A stretch of DNA of 7,544 bases, from the NCBI GenBank assembly GCA_028684405.1, contig JAQUGA010000042.1, positions 7,223 to 14,766 on the forward strand, read 5' to 3'. Below, one piece after another: positions 1-5,526 of the stretch; the first letter of the stretch is position 1; every line of letters starts with the position of its first letter. Origin of the DNA: Bacteroidales bacterium. Lineage in GTDB: Bacteria > Bacteroidota > Bacteroidia > Bacteroidales > WCHB1-69. A program made the position numbers and the translations under genes. The notes beneath the pieces were generated by a model. That model did no database searches, was not told where the DNA came from, and worked only from the letters and a program-made list of their open reading frames with translations.

Positions 1-106
1 TAGCTGTGCAAAAAACAATAAAAAGTATTGATTTTAAAAAGCTTATAAATGATTTTGCAGGATGTTTTTTTGCACTATGATATCCTATGCAGACTTTATT
101 TTTCAT
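1..106 (-). CDS. 5' end of an unidentified exported or membrane protein (partial)
   Basis: An open frame starts at an ATG at 106-104 and runs to the window edge without a stop (35 codons). The N-terminus is basic (MKNKVCIGYHSAKKHPAKSF) and is followed by a hydrophobic stretch, FLKSILFIVFCTA, so it looks like a signal peptide or membrane anchor. The start lies inside the end of the SGNH esterase gene and overlaps its stop codon region by 11 bases. That is typical of translationally coupled operon genes, so this is probably the third gene of the envelope operon. Function cannot be read from 35 residues. From what is known of similar Bacteroidota loci it could be a second SGNH protein or an MBOAT-type O-acyltransferase partner, but that is only a guess. 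Confidence 0.55.
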   Translation of the reverse strand, partial: MKNKVCIGYHSAKKHPAKSFISFLKSILFIVFCTA

Positions 107-1556
107 CATTCTTTATTGGATTTCGTGTTTTTTTATTTTCTTTCGATGATTTATATTTTTCAACAATTTTGTATATTTGGTAGTCATTCATAAAAGCAGT
201 AATAAACATTTCGCCAATACGGTTGGCGCCTCTAGAGGTAAAATGTATGTAATCGCTGGTTGCTAGTGAGGGACTTGCTTTTACCCATTCGGGCATTGAA
301 TTTTTTCCACCCATGGCTTCAAACATGTTCCAAAATGCAATTCCATTTTCAAGAGCTACTTTTTGAAGTTCGTTGTTCACCTCTTCAAGATAAGGCCACG
401 TTTCCATATTGCCTTTAATGTTTTTAGACATATCTGAAGGTCCGATAAAAATGAAAAAAGCATCTGGATTAATCTCTTTAAGAAGTTGGATTTGTTTTGC
501 CATTTGCTCCCCATACCATTCAATTCGCTCCTTGTTATTGATTTGAGGCATCATATTGCCGCCAAATTGCAATAAAATCAACTTTGTATCCATTTGCTTA
601 TATGCCGTTGACATTGATTCTTTAGAAATGCCTGTAAATATTGTTCCAGAGCAACCTCGCATAGGAATGTTATCCAGAGCAACTCCCGATTTTCCATCCA
701 AACCAATACCATAAATATCCGCTTTACCGTGCAAGCTTAAACTTGCATTTCGAACTGGGTTTTGCGTTTCCCATGTTAATATTGAAATTCCATTTTTAGA
801 AGTTTCAATGCTTTTCGTACCCAAATTTGAATTTCCAGCGGATAAAGTGGCCGTAAAAGGTCCTTCGTTATTTCCTACAATCAGGCGGATTTTAGAATAA
901 TTTTTCGCACTTGAATAGGCATCCCCACGAGTGGTAAATTGTATGTTTGCTTCACCGTTCAGTTCAGCCATCATGGCCATTATTCCATAACGGCGGTGAG
1001 AAGCCCTATCCGCTGCACTTCCATAAACAGAATATCGACTCAAATTTCCCGAAAAAGATTGCGATACAGAACGAGACGGAATGGTTTGAATGGCTGGAAT
1101 CATGCCGGGGCCGATGCCTCCAAATTTTTCTTGTAACTCTTTACGGATAATATCCGAAATTCGGTCAATTTCAATTTGAGAGTCGCCATAGTGAATAATC
1201 CTAATTATTTTATTCTCTTTTTTAGCTCGATCGAGCATTGAATATAGATTAAATAGATACTTTGGATTATCTTCTGGATAACGAATACGGAGCGGACTTT
1301 TTTTTGCAAAATCTTCCAGTACTCGAATGCTGTCGGATAAATTTCGAATTTCATCATTTTGCATATAATTCTCTTGTTCCAAAACCAGATTTATATCCAC
1401 TTTTGTTGTTGTGTCTTTTTTGAGGATTTCGGAAGGATGAATAAATTCAAGTGTAAAACTACCAATTTTAAGGCCTTCTCTGGGGAAGAAAAAACCAATT
1501 AGAGCGAGAGAAGCAATAGAAGCAATAATAAACAAGAGAACTTGACGTGCTTTCAT
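96..1556 (-). CDS. SGNH/GDSL-family esterase, membrane-anchored, Ape1-like (putative peptidoglycan or polysaccharide O-acetylesterase)
   Basis: The protein has 486 residues. Residues 5-24 form one hydrophobic segment, so the enzyme is probably anchored with its body in the periplasm. The SGNH blocks are visible. Block I is HYGDSQ at 122-127 (Ser126 nucleophile), block II is the Gly in MRGCSG at 299-304, block III is FGGN at 331-334 (oxyanion Gly/Asn), and block V is DYIH at 435-438 (Asp/His of the triad). Between blocks I and II, residues of about 200-290 are glycine-rich and look beta-rich, which recalls the CBM35-like domain inserted at the same place in Neisseria Ape1. Ape1-type enzymes remove O-acetyl groups from peptidoglycan. 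The substrate here is inferred from that resemblance and from the LysM neighbour, whose stop codon lies 15 bases upstream. No Shine-Dalgarno is seen. The C-terminal 20 or so residues are lysine-rich and probably unstructured. SGNH membership is secure; the exact substrate is not. Confidence 0.85.
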   Translation of the reverse strand: MKARQVLLFIIASIASLALIGFFFPREGLKIGSFTLEFIHPSEILKKDTTTKVDINLVLEQENYMQNDEIRNLSDSIRVLEDFAKKSPLRIRYPEDNPKYLFNLYSMLDRAKKENKIIRIIHYGDSQIEIDRISDIIRKELQEKFGGIGPGMIPAIQTIPSRSVSQSFSGNLSRYSVYGSAADRASHRRYGIMAMMAELNGEANIQFTTRGDAYSSAKNYSKIRLIVGNNEGPFTATLSAGNSNLGTKSIETSKNGISILTWETQNPVRNASLSLHGKADIYGIGLDGKSGVALDNIPMRGCSGTIFTGISKESMSTAYKQMDTKLILLQFGGNMMPQINNKERIEWYGEQMAKQIQLLKEINPDAFFIFIGPSDMSKNIKGNMETWPYLEEVNNELQKVALENGIAFWNMFEAMGGKNSMPEWVKASPSLATSDYIHFTSRGANRIGEMFITAFMNDYQIYKIVEKYKSSKENKKTRNPIKNDEK

Positions 1557-1571
1557 GTAAATAGTTGATTG

Positions 1572-2999
1572 TTATTTTTTTACTTTGATTTTTAAAACTT
1601 GTCCGGGATGAATTGAATTTCCGATTTTATTTAATTCTCGAATGTCAGCATCGCTAACGCCGTTGTATTGAGAAGCAATCTTCCATAAACTATCTCCTTT
1701 TTTTACAATATAATATACATACTCTGTGTTTTTCGAAGCACTGCTTTTGGTGGAAGAGGATTTATAATTTGCATTCTTATATATAATGATTTTTTGTCCG
1801 GGATGAATGATGTCATTTTTTAAATTGTTCCACTGTTTAAGGTTACTGACGCTGACTCCGTGTTTATCGGCAATCCGCCCCAATACGTCGCCACTTTTAA
1901 CCACATACACAATTCGTTGCTCTTTATTAACTTCAGGAGCTTTCTTCTCAGGTTTTGGTGCCACTTTTTCTAAATCTACTTGACTTTCATTTGGGTCTAT
2001 CGAATCGCTGTTGATTATTTCATCGTCGTCAGCTTCAAGACTGTCTGCTAGCAATTCTACTTCTCTGATTGAAATTCCCCAAAAATACAAACTATCTTCC
2101 CATTCATAAAATTTTTGTTTGGCAGTTTCTGGGAGAAATACTTTAAAAAGAGAATCTCCTGGAATTTTTGTAGAAACAAAAACGGGATTTAATTGAAGAA
2201 ATAGTTCTTCCGAAATAGCTGTCTTATCCGTCAAATCTAAGATGTTTACATCATTGTATACATGAATCCATGAAAAGTCAGGAAGCTTGTATGGTTTTAA
2301 AACAATATCATAGGTTTGGAAAAAGTTGCCAAGATAAACCGTAAAAATATAATTAGGAACAATATCCTTGAAGGGCAAACGTGATTTTTGATACAATTCC
2401 CAAATCGTATATTCTGGTTCATTTAACCTGGTAATCGCAGCATTGTAGCCCGCAGGACTGTTTGCAAATGCAATAATGGTGCTCCACCAATCGCCATAAA
2501 GTTCAAATAAACTGTTTAGATATTTAAAAGCTGCTTTGGTAGACTTTTCAACCGACAATCGTTCGTCAACAAATGAGGTGACAATCAAGCCGTATCTGGC
2601 GGCTACTGTTGCTGTTAATCCCCATACGCCAGCTGTACCAAATTTACCACTGTAGCGATTGTCCATCATCGAAATAGCATAGGGCAAGTACGCTATTTCG
2701 GAAGGCATATTATATTTTGCAGCTTCGGATTCAAATAGAGTCTTAAAATGAAAGAATTTTGAAATTGATTCCGAAATTTGAAATTCGTTGGGGTAGATTC
2801 TTTCTTTTATTAAATCAAGTAAAATAGACGAATAGGGAAGTTCAATGGTATTTTGAATCGAATTTAAGCGCCTAGATACAATCGTATCGTTACTCTTATC
2901 CAAATATTGAGCAGAAACTAAAAAGCTCGATGATAGTATGATAAATAAGATAAAACACTTTAAATAGGGTAGAAGGCTCTTTTGAAAGGAATAGTACAT
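1572..2999 (-). CDS. Secreted LysM protein with a degenerate MltD-like transglycosylase domain
   Basis: With the ATG at 2999 the protein has 475 residues. It begins with a signal peptide (about 1-30, ending FLVSA before Gln31). The frame also runs back to a TTG at 3077, but that adds 26 residues before the signal peptide and is less likely. Residues of about 86-234 align with the MltD-type SLT domain (LPY..., GxWGL, RYGL, GDWW, PNYI). The usual LPxxES catalytic Glu is Ile109 (codon 2673-2675), the usual WQF is WGL at 126-128, and the usual AYNxG is AFANS at 177-181. A lytic reaction is therefore unlikely. An acidic, proline- and lysine-rich linker (about 318-360) leads to two LysM domains, at about 363-407 and 426-475, each with a GD(V/S)L core and an HPGQ turn; these bind peptidoglycan glycan chains. 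It is the first gene of an operon with the SGNH esterase 15 bases downstream. Its likely role is to bind or scaffold at the cell wall. Confidence 0.85.
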   Translation of the reverse strand: MYYSFQKSLLPYLKCFILFIILSSSFLVSAQYLDKSNDTIVSRRLNSIQNTIELPYSSILLDLIKERIYPNEFQISESISKFFHFKTLFESEAAKYNMPSEIAYLPYAISMMDNRYSGKFGTAGVWGLTATVAARYGLIVTSFVDERLSVEKSTKAAFKYLNSLFELYGDWWSTIIAFANSPAGYNAAITRLNEPEYTIWELYQKSRLPFKDIVPNYIFTVYLGNFFQTYDIVLKPYKLPDFSWIHVYNDVNILDLTDKTAISEELFLQLNPVFVSTKIPGDSLFKVFLPETAKQKFYEWEDSLYFWGISIREVELLADSLEADDDEIINSDSIDPNESQVDLEKVAPKPEKKAPEVNKEQRIVYVVKSGDVLGRIADKHGVSVSNLKQWNNLKNDIIHPGQKIIIYKNANYKSSSTKSSASKNTEYVYYIVKKGDSLWKIASQYNGVSDADIRELNKIGNSIHPGQVLKIKVKK

Positions 3000-3020
3000 T
3001 GTATTATTTGGTATTTTTTG

Positions 3021-3028
3021 CAAACCTA
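3021..3028 (-). promoter_or_regulatory. Possible second -7 box close to the LysM gene
   Basis: On the minus strand this reads TAGGTTTG, which fits the Bacteroidota -7 consensus TAnnTTTG, and it would give a leader of roughly 15 bases before the ATG at 2999. There is no TTTG or TTG at the right distance upstream, so it is weaker than the candidate at 3153-3184. Confidence 0.2.
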
Positions 3029-3123
3029 CAAAAAATAAAATTTTAAGACGATGAATAGGAGATAATTTTTTGCACAAAATAATATGATAAATAATCCAAG
3101 AAATGAAAGATGGAAAAAAGAGC

Positions 3124-3141
3124 TGTTTACTTTTGTAATCA
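3124..3141. promoter_or_regulatory. Operator-like inverted repeat 1
   Basis: TGTTTAC-TTTT-GTAATCA matches the consensus TGTTTAC-N4-GTAAACA at 13 of 14 arm positions. It lies just downstream of the predicted start of the envelope-operon transcript. Confidence 0.65.
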
Positions 3142-3146
3142 ACATC

Positions 3147-3164
3147 TGTTTACAAAGATAAACA
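3147..3164. promoter_or_regulatory. Operator-like inverted repeat 2, over the -7 box of the envelope operon
   Basis: TGTTTAC-AAAG-ATAAACA matches the consensus at 13 of 14 arm positions. It contains the whole predicted minus-strand -7 element (3153-3160). Confidence 0.7.
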
Positions 3165-3184
3165 CATCACAAATGTAAACCAAA
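3153..3184 (-). promoter_or_regulatory. Predicted promoter of the LysM/SGNH envelope operon
   Basis: On the minus strand there is a -33 element TTTG (3184-3181), a 20-base spacer and a -7 element TATCTTTG (3160-3153). This matches the Bacteroidota sigma-A consensus TTTG-N19-21-TAnnTTTG. Transcription would start near 3146, giving a leader of about 145 bases before the ATG at 2999. The -7 box lies wholly inside inverted repeat 2 (3147-3164), so a protein bound there should block RNA polymerase. Confidence 0.5.
3164..3181. promoter_or_regulatory. Operator-like site 3, one good arm only
   Basis: The right arm GTAAACC matches six of seven positions, but the left arm ACATCAC matches only three. 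The site lies between the predicted -33 and -7 elements of the envelope promoter and directly abuts repeat 2. It may be a half-site or a decayed copy. Confidence 0.35.
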
Positions 3185-3189
3185 CACCA

Positions 3190-3207
3190 TGTTAACATAA
3201 GTAAACA
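3190..3207. promoter_or_regulatory. Operator-like inverted repeat 4
   Basis: TGTTAAC-ATAA-GTAAACA matches 13 of 14 arm positions. It lies just upstream of the -33 element of the envelope operon. Confidence 0.65.
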
Positions 3208-3222
3208 GTAAAAAATACAAGG

Positions 3223-3240
3223 TGTTTACAAAAATAATCA
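3223..3240. promoter_or_regulatory. Operator-like inverted repeat 5
   Basis: TGTTTAC-AAAA-ATAATCA matches 12 of 14 arm positions. It starts 33 bases after repeat 4, about three helical turns, so both could be bound on the same face of the DNA. Confidence 0.6.
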
Positions 3241-3253
3241 CTTCAAAATAGAT

Positions 3254-3271
3254 TGTTTACATAAGTAAATA
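3254..3271. promoter_or_regulatory. Operator-like inverted repeat 6
   Basis: TGTTTAC-ATAA-GTAAATA matches 13 of 14 arm positions. It starts 31 bases after repeat 5, again about three helical turns, and is the last member of the left cluster. Confidence 0.65.
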
Positions 3272-3480
3272 CCAGGTTTTACTTCCATTTGGATATTTTT
3301 ATGCTTGAAGTACTTAAATTCAGTTATATAATGCTTATTAACTAAACAATAAATTGAACTAATATAGACATACTAACACTAATATATTATTATACATTAC
3401 TTGATAATTAAACACCTAATTATTAATTGTTTATGTTTATTATTTGAAGTTAATATTGAAGTTTAGTAGTATTTTTATTT
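3272..3480. other. AT-rich spacer between the two operator clusters
   Basis: This stretch of about 209 bases is very AT-rich and holds no clear copy of the 18-bp repeat and no gene. The longest ATG-started frame I noticed is a 14-codon one at 3301-3345. Short palindromic A/T runs occur (for example around 3418-3430). It may be a flexible spacer that allows looping between the clusters, but nothing in it proves a function. Confidence 0.5.
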
Positions 3481-3498
3481 TGTTTACAAATGTAATCA
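3481..3498. promoter_or_regulatory. Operator-like inverted repeat 7
   Basis: TGTTTAC-AAAT-GTAATCA matches 13 of 14 arm positions. It lies just upstream of the -33 element of the regulator gene and is the first member of the right cluster. Confidence 0.65.
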
Positions 3499-3505
3499 GG
3501 TAAAA

Positions 3506-3537
3506 TTTGGTAGTTACAAAAATAAACTTTACTTTTG
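3506..3537 (+). promoter_or_regulatory. Predicted promoter of the XRE regulator gene
   Basis: A -33 element TTTG (3506-3509), a 20-base spacer and a -7 element TACTTTTG (3530-3537) fit the Bacteroidota promoter consensus. Transcription would start near 3545, giving a leader of about 32 bases. Repeat 8 fills the spacer and repeat 9 covers the leader and start codon, which is the arrangement expected for autorepression. Confidence 0.65.
3511..3528. promoter_or_regulatory. Operator-like repeat 8, inside the regulator promoter
   Basis: TAGTTAC-AAAA-ATAAACT matches the consensus at 10 of 14 arm positions. It lies exactly between the -33 and -7 elements of the regulator promoter and starts 30 bases after repeat 7. 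Confidence 0.5.
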
Positions 3538-3559
3538 TGAATTGTTTCAACGTAGTATC

Positions 3560-3577
3560 AATTAACATTAGTAAACA
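3560..3577. promoter_or_regulatory. Operator-like repeat 9, overlapping the regulator start codon
   Basis: AATTAAC-ATTA-GTAAACA has a perfect right arm and a weaker left arm (11 of 14). Its last base is the A of the regulator ATG, so a bound protein would sit over the translation start region. Confidence 0.55.
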
Positions 3578-4221
3578 TGCTTGAAAGAATTAATAGAATT
3601 ATAGAAGAAAAGCAGATGAGTACAACACAATTTGCTGACTTTATAAATATTCAACGTCCAACCATGTCGCACATAATTTCTGGACGAAATAATCCAAGTT
3701 TAGATATTGTGATGAAAATATTGACTGCATTTCCAGATATCGATTCTGATTGGTTGATGTTTGGTGATGGAAAAATGTATAAAGCTGAAATTAGTAAAGA
3801 AGAAATTTCAAATGAACTTCCAGATAAACCAGCTCTAAACGGTACAAAGCAAACCTCAGGTATGATGGATTTGTTTTCGATGGAGGAAACTGCTGAGGAA
3901 TCTGAAGAACGAGAAATTGAAGAGATCCATCAAGATGAAGTAAAAAGTTCCTCTCAGGAGTCTATTCTGAATATAGATGAAGAAAAATCAGAACTATTGC
4001 CAAATCTAAAAGATGTAATAGGAGATGAGGAAATGGCAACATATTATAAATCTAAAACTGCCATTTCTGACAGTCCTGAGAGTTCTACTAATACTAATGT
4101 AAGAATAGAGCCTGAAAATCATCAACAAAAAAAGGAAAAACAAATACGAAAAATAGTGTTTTTTTATGCTGATAAAAGTTTTTCGGAGTATTATCCTAGA
4201 ATTAGAAGTTTTTTTCGATAA
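3577..4221 (+). CDS. XRE-family (Cro/CI-like) transcriptional regulator
   Basis: The protein has 214 residues. Residues of about 3-65 form an HTH_3 (Cro/CI) domain: a helix RINRIIEEKQMS, the turn-helix pair TTQFADFINIQRPTMSHIIS with the recognition helix near RPTMSHIISG, the usual GRNNPSLDIVMKIL, and WLMFGDGKMY. Residues of about 75-190 are low-complexity and rich in Glu and Ser, likely a disordered acidic linker. The last 30 or so residues are basic and then hydrophobic (KKEKQIRKIVFFYADKSF), a short tail that I recognise from similar Bacteroidota XRE proteins; its role is unknown to me. The start at 3577 is supported by the promoter just upstream and by the HTH beginning at once. The gene is divergent from the envelope operon, and the inverted repeats in the gap are its likely binding sites. 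I see no phage or toxin-antitoxin gene beside it. Confidence 0.85.
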   Translation: MLERINRIIEEKQMSTTQFADFINIQRPTMSHIISGRNNPSLDIVMKILTAFPDIDSDWLMFGDGKMYKAEISKEEISNELPDKPALNGTKQTSGMMDLFSMEETAEESEEREIEEIHQDEVKSSSQESILNIDEEKSELLPNLKDVIGDEEMATYYKSKTAISDSPESSTNTNVRIEPENHQQKKEKQIRKIVFFYADKSFSEYYPRIRSFFR

Positions 4222-4258
4222 ATACTTAAAAAGGAGACTTTATTTTAGATAAAAGTGC

Positions 4259-4286
4259 TTGTTTCTCAAAATAATTTGTACTTTTG
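4259..4286 (+). promoter_or_regulatory. Promoter of the rpsF-rpsR-rplI operon
   Basis: A TTG at 4259-4261, a 17-base spacer and TACTTTTG at 4279-4286 fit the Bacteroidota -33/-7 pattern. Transcription would start near 4292, leaving a leader of about 43 bases, A/T-rich and without a Shine-Dalgarno. I see no clear terminator between the regulator stop at 4221 and this promoter, so some read-through from the regulator is possible. Confidence 0.7.
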
Positions 4287-4334
4287 CAGTCCGAATTATA
4301 AAACCAATATTATTAATCAAACAATTTAAAAATT

Positions 4335-4697
4335 ATGACGAATCAGTATGAAGCCGTTTTCATTATGACTCCCGTTTTGTCTGATGATCAGATGAAGGAA
4401 GCGGTAAGCAAGTTCGAGAAACTGTTACTCGACAAAGGAGCTGAGATAGTTCATCAAGAGAATTGGGGATTACGCAAATTAGCATATCCAATTCAGCGTA
4501 AAAACACAGGGTTTTACCATTTATTTGAGTTTAAAGCCGAAGGTAGTTTAATTAAAGACCTTGAAATTCAATTCATTCGCGATGAAAGAATAATGCGTTT
4601 TTTAACCGTTAAGTTAGATAAACATGCTATTTCTTACAATCAAAGAAAACGCGATAAAAAGAATGCATTAGTAGCAGAAGTTAAAGAAAACAATTAA
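4335..4697 (+). CDS. rpsF: 30S ribosomal protein S6
   Basis: The 120-residue protein matches S6 over its whole length. It has the opening NQYEAVFIMTPVLSDDQ, the core WGLRKLAYPIQRKNTGFYHLFEF, and RDERIMRFLTVKLDKHA before a short basic tail. S6 binds the central domain of 16S rRNA as a heterodimer with S18, which is encoded 14 bases downstream. It is the first gene of the operon, with its own promoter ending at 4286. The length is normal for Bacteroidota. Confidence 0.97.
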   Translation: MTNQYEAVFIMTPVLSDDQMKEAVSKFEKLLLDKGAEIVHQENWGLRKLAYPIQRKNTGFYHLFEFKAEGSLIKDLEIQFIRDERIMRFLTVKLDKHAISYNQRKRDKKNALVAEVKENN

Positions 4698-4711
4698 ACA
4701 AACTTTGAATT

Positions 4712-4978
4712 ATGGCAAATCAAACAGAAATTAAATATTTAACCCCCATTGCGGTTGATGTTAAAAAGAAAAAATATTGTCGTTTTAAAAAAATGGGCAT
4801 TAAATATATCGACTATAAGGATGCTAGTTTTTTATTGAGATTTATCAACGAGCAAGGAAAAATTCTTCCTCGTCGTGTAACCGGAACTTCTCTTAAATAT
4901 CAACGTAAAGTTGGCCAAGCTGTAAAACGTGCTCGTCATATTGCAGTTCTACCATACGTAGCCGATTTATTGAAATAA
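4712..4978 (+). CDS. rpsR: 30S ribosomal protein S18
   Basis: The 88-residue protein has the S18 core: KKKYCRFKKMG, IDYKDASFLLRFINEQGKILPRR, and TGTSLKYQRKVGQAVKRARH followed by the usual ARHIAVLPYV. It pairs with S6 in the platform of the small subunit. It has one cysteine (in KYCRF) rather than a zinc-binding set. It lies 14 bases after rpsF and 20 bases before rplI, all on one strand, so the three are surely co-transcribed. Confidence 0.97.
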   Translation: MANQTEIKYLTPIAVDVKKKKYCRFKKMGIKYIDYKDASFLLRFINEQGKILPRRVTGTSLKYQRKVGQAVKRARHIAVLPYVADLLK

Positions 4979-4998
4979 TCTTAAATAACAGTCAATCC

Positions 4999-5448
4999 AT
5001 GGAAATTATATTAATACAAGACGTAGAAAAATTAGGATATGCAAACGATATAGTCACTGTTAAAAATGGCTATGCTCGTAATTTCTTATTCCCTAAAAAA
5101 TTAGCGAAACCAGCTACGGAATCAAATCGTAAGGTTTTGGCAGAAAATATCAAACAGCGTGCTTTTAAAGAAGATAAAATTCGCAACGAAGCACAAGCTA
5201 TTGCAAATAAACTTGAGGATATTACCATTAAAATTGGAACAAAATCTTCTGAAACAGGTAAGATTTTTGGTTCAGTGAATGCTCTTCAGGTAGCAGATGC
5301 AATTAAAACTCAATTAAATATCGAAGTAGATCGTAAAAAAATCACTATCGATGGCGAATCAATTAAAGAAATTGGCGAGTACACTGCAAAAATAAATCTT
5401 CATAAAGAAATTAAAGTGGAGATTAAACTTGATGTTGTTGCCGAATAA
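4999..5448 (+). CDS. rplI: 50S ribosomal protein L9
   Basis: The 149-residue protein has the L9 N-terminal signature MEIILIQDVEKLGYANDIV and VKNGYARNFLFPKKLAKPAT. A long charged helix follows (about 41-75) that joins the two RNA-binding domains. The C-terminal domain contains GKIFGSVNALQVADAI and ends in alternating charged strands. L9 binds 23S rRNA near the L1 stalk and helps keep the reading frame. The length is normal. The rpmH gene follows 78 bases downstream. Confidence 0.97.
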   Translation: MEIILIQDVEKLGYANDIVTVKNGYARNFLFPKKLAKPATESNRKVLAENIKQRAFKEDKIRNEAQAIANKLEDITIKIGTKSSETGKIFGSVNALQVADAIKTQLNIEVDRKKITIDGESIKEIGEYTAKINLHKEIKVEIKLDVVAE

Positions 5449-5484
5449 TTTAATCTGCTTTTGAATAGTCAAAAACAGACTATT
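5435..5484 (+). promoter_or_regulatory. Possible internal promoter and leader hairpin for rpmH
   Basis: TTG at 5435-5437, an 18-base spacer and TGCTTTTG at 5456-5463 differ from the Bacteroidota consensus at one position of the -7 box. Directly after it, AATAGTC (5464-5470) and GACTATT (5478-5484) form a 7-bp stem with a 7-base loop. The stem has no T-run after it, so it is not a convincing terminator. It could be a leader element or chance. Confidence 0.3.
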
Positions 5485-5526
5485 ATAAAAAACAAAATTG
5501 AATAAAACGAAGTAAAAAAATACCCA

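Noticed and set aside
939..1150. Plus-strand frames opposite the esterase gene
   Set aside because: They are short, lie within the coding sequence of a clear SGNH protein and have no recognisable domains; they are shadows of the real gene.
3000..3077. Longer form of the LysM protein starting at TTG 3077
   Set aside because: It would put 26 residues with a second hydrophobic patch ahead of a complete signal peptide. The ATG at 2999 gives a normal secretory start.
3124..3271. CRISPR array
   Set aside because: The repeats are 18 bp, imperfect and palindromic, the gaps vary from 0 to about 20 bases, and no cas gene is present.
3301..3345. 14-codon ATG-started frame whose first codons copy those of the regulator gene (ATGCTTGAA)
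   Set aside because: It is very short, has no promoter box or conserved feature next to it, and the nine-base match is likely chance.
3124..3577. Iteron-type replication origin or plasmid partition site
   Set aside because: Repeats plus an AT-rich stretch beside an HTH protein recall iterons, but the repeats are inverted operator-like sites. No Rep, ParA or DnaA gene is present, and the surroundings are core ribosomal genes.
4287..4334. S6:S18-binding leader RNA upstream of rpsF
   Set aside because: Such autoregulatory leaders are known in other bacteria and a CCG is present at 4291-4293, but I cannot pair a stable stem in this short A/T-rich leader.
5464..5484. Terminator after rplI
   Set aside because: The 7-bp stem has no following T-run on the plus strand and lies between co-directional ribosomal genes.
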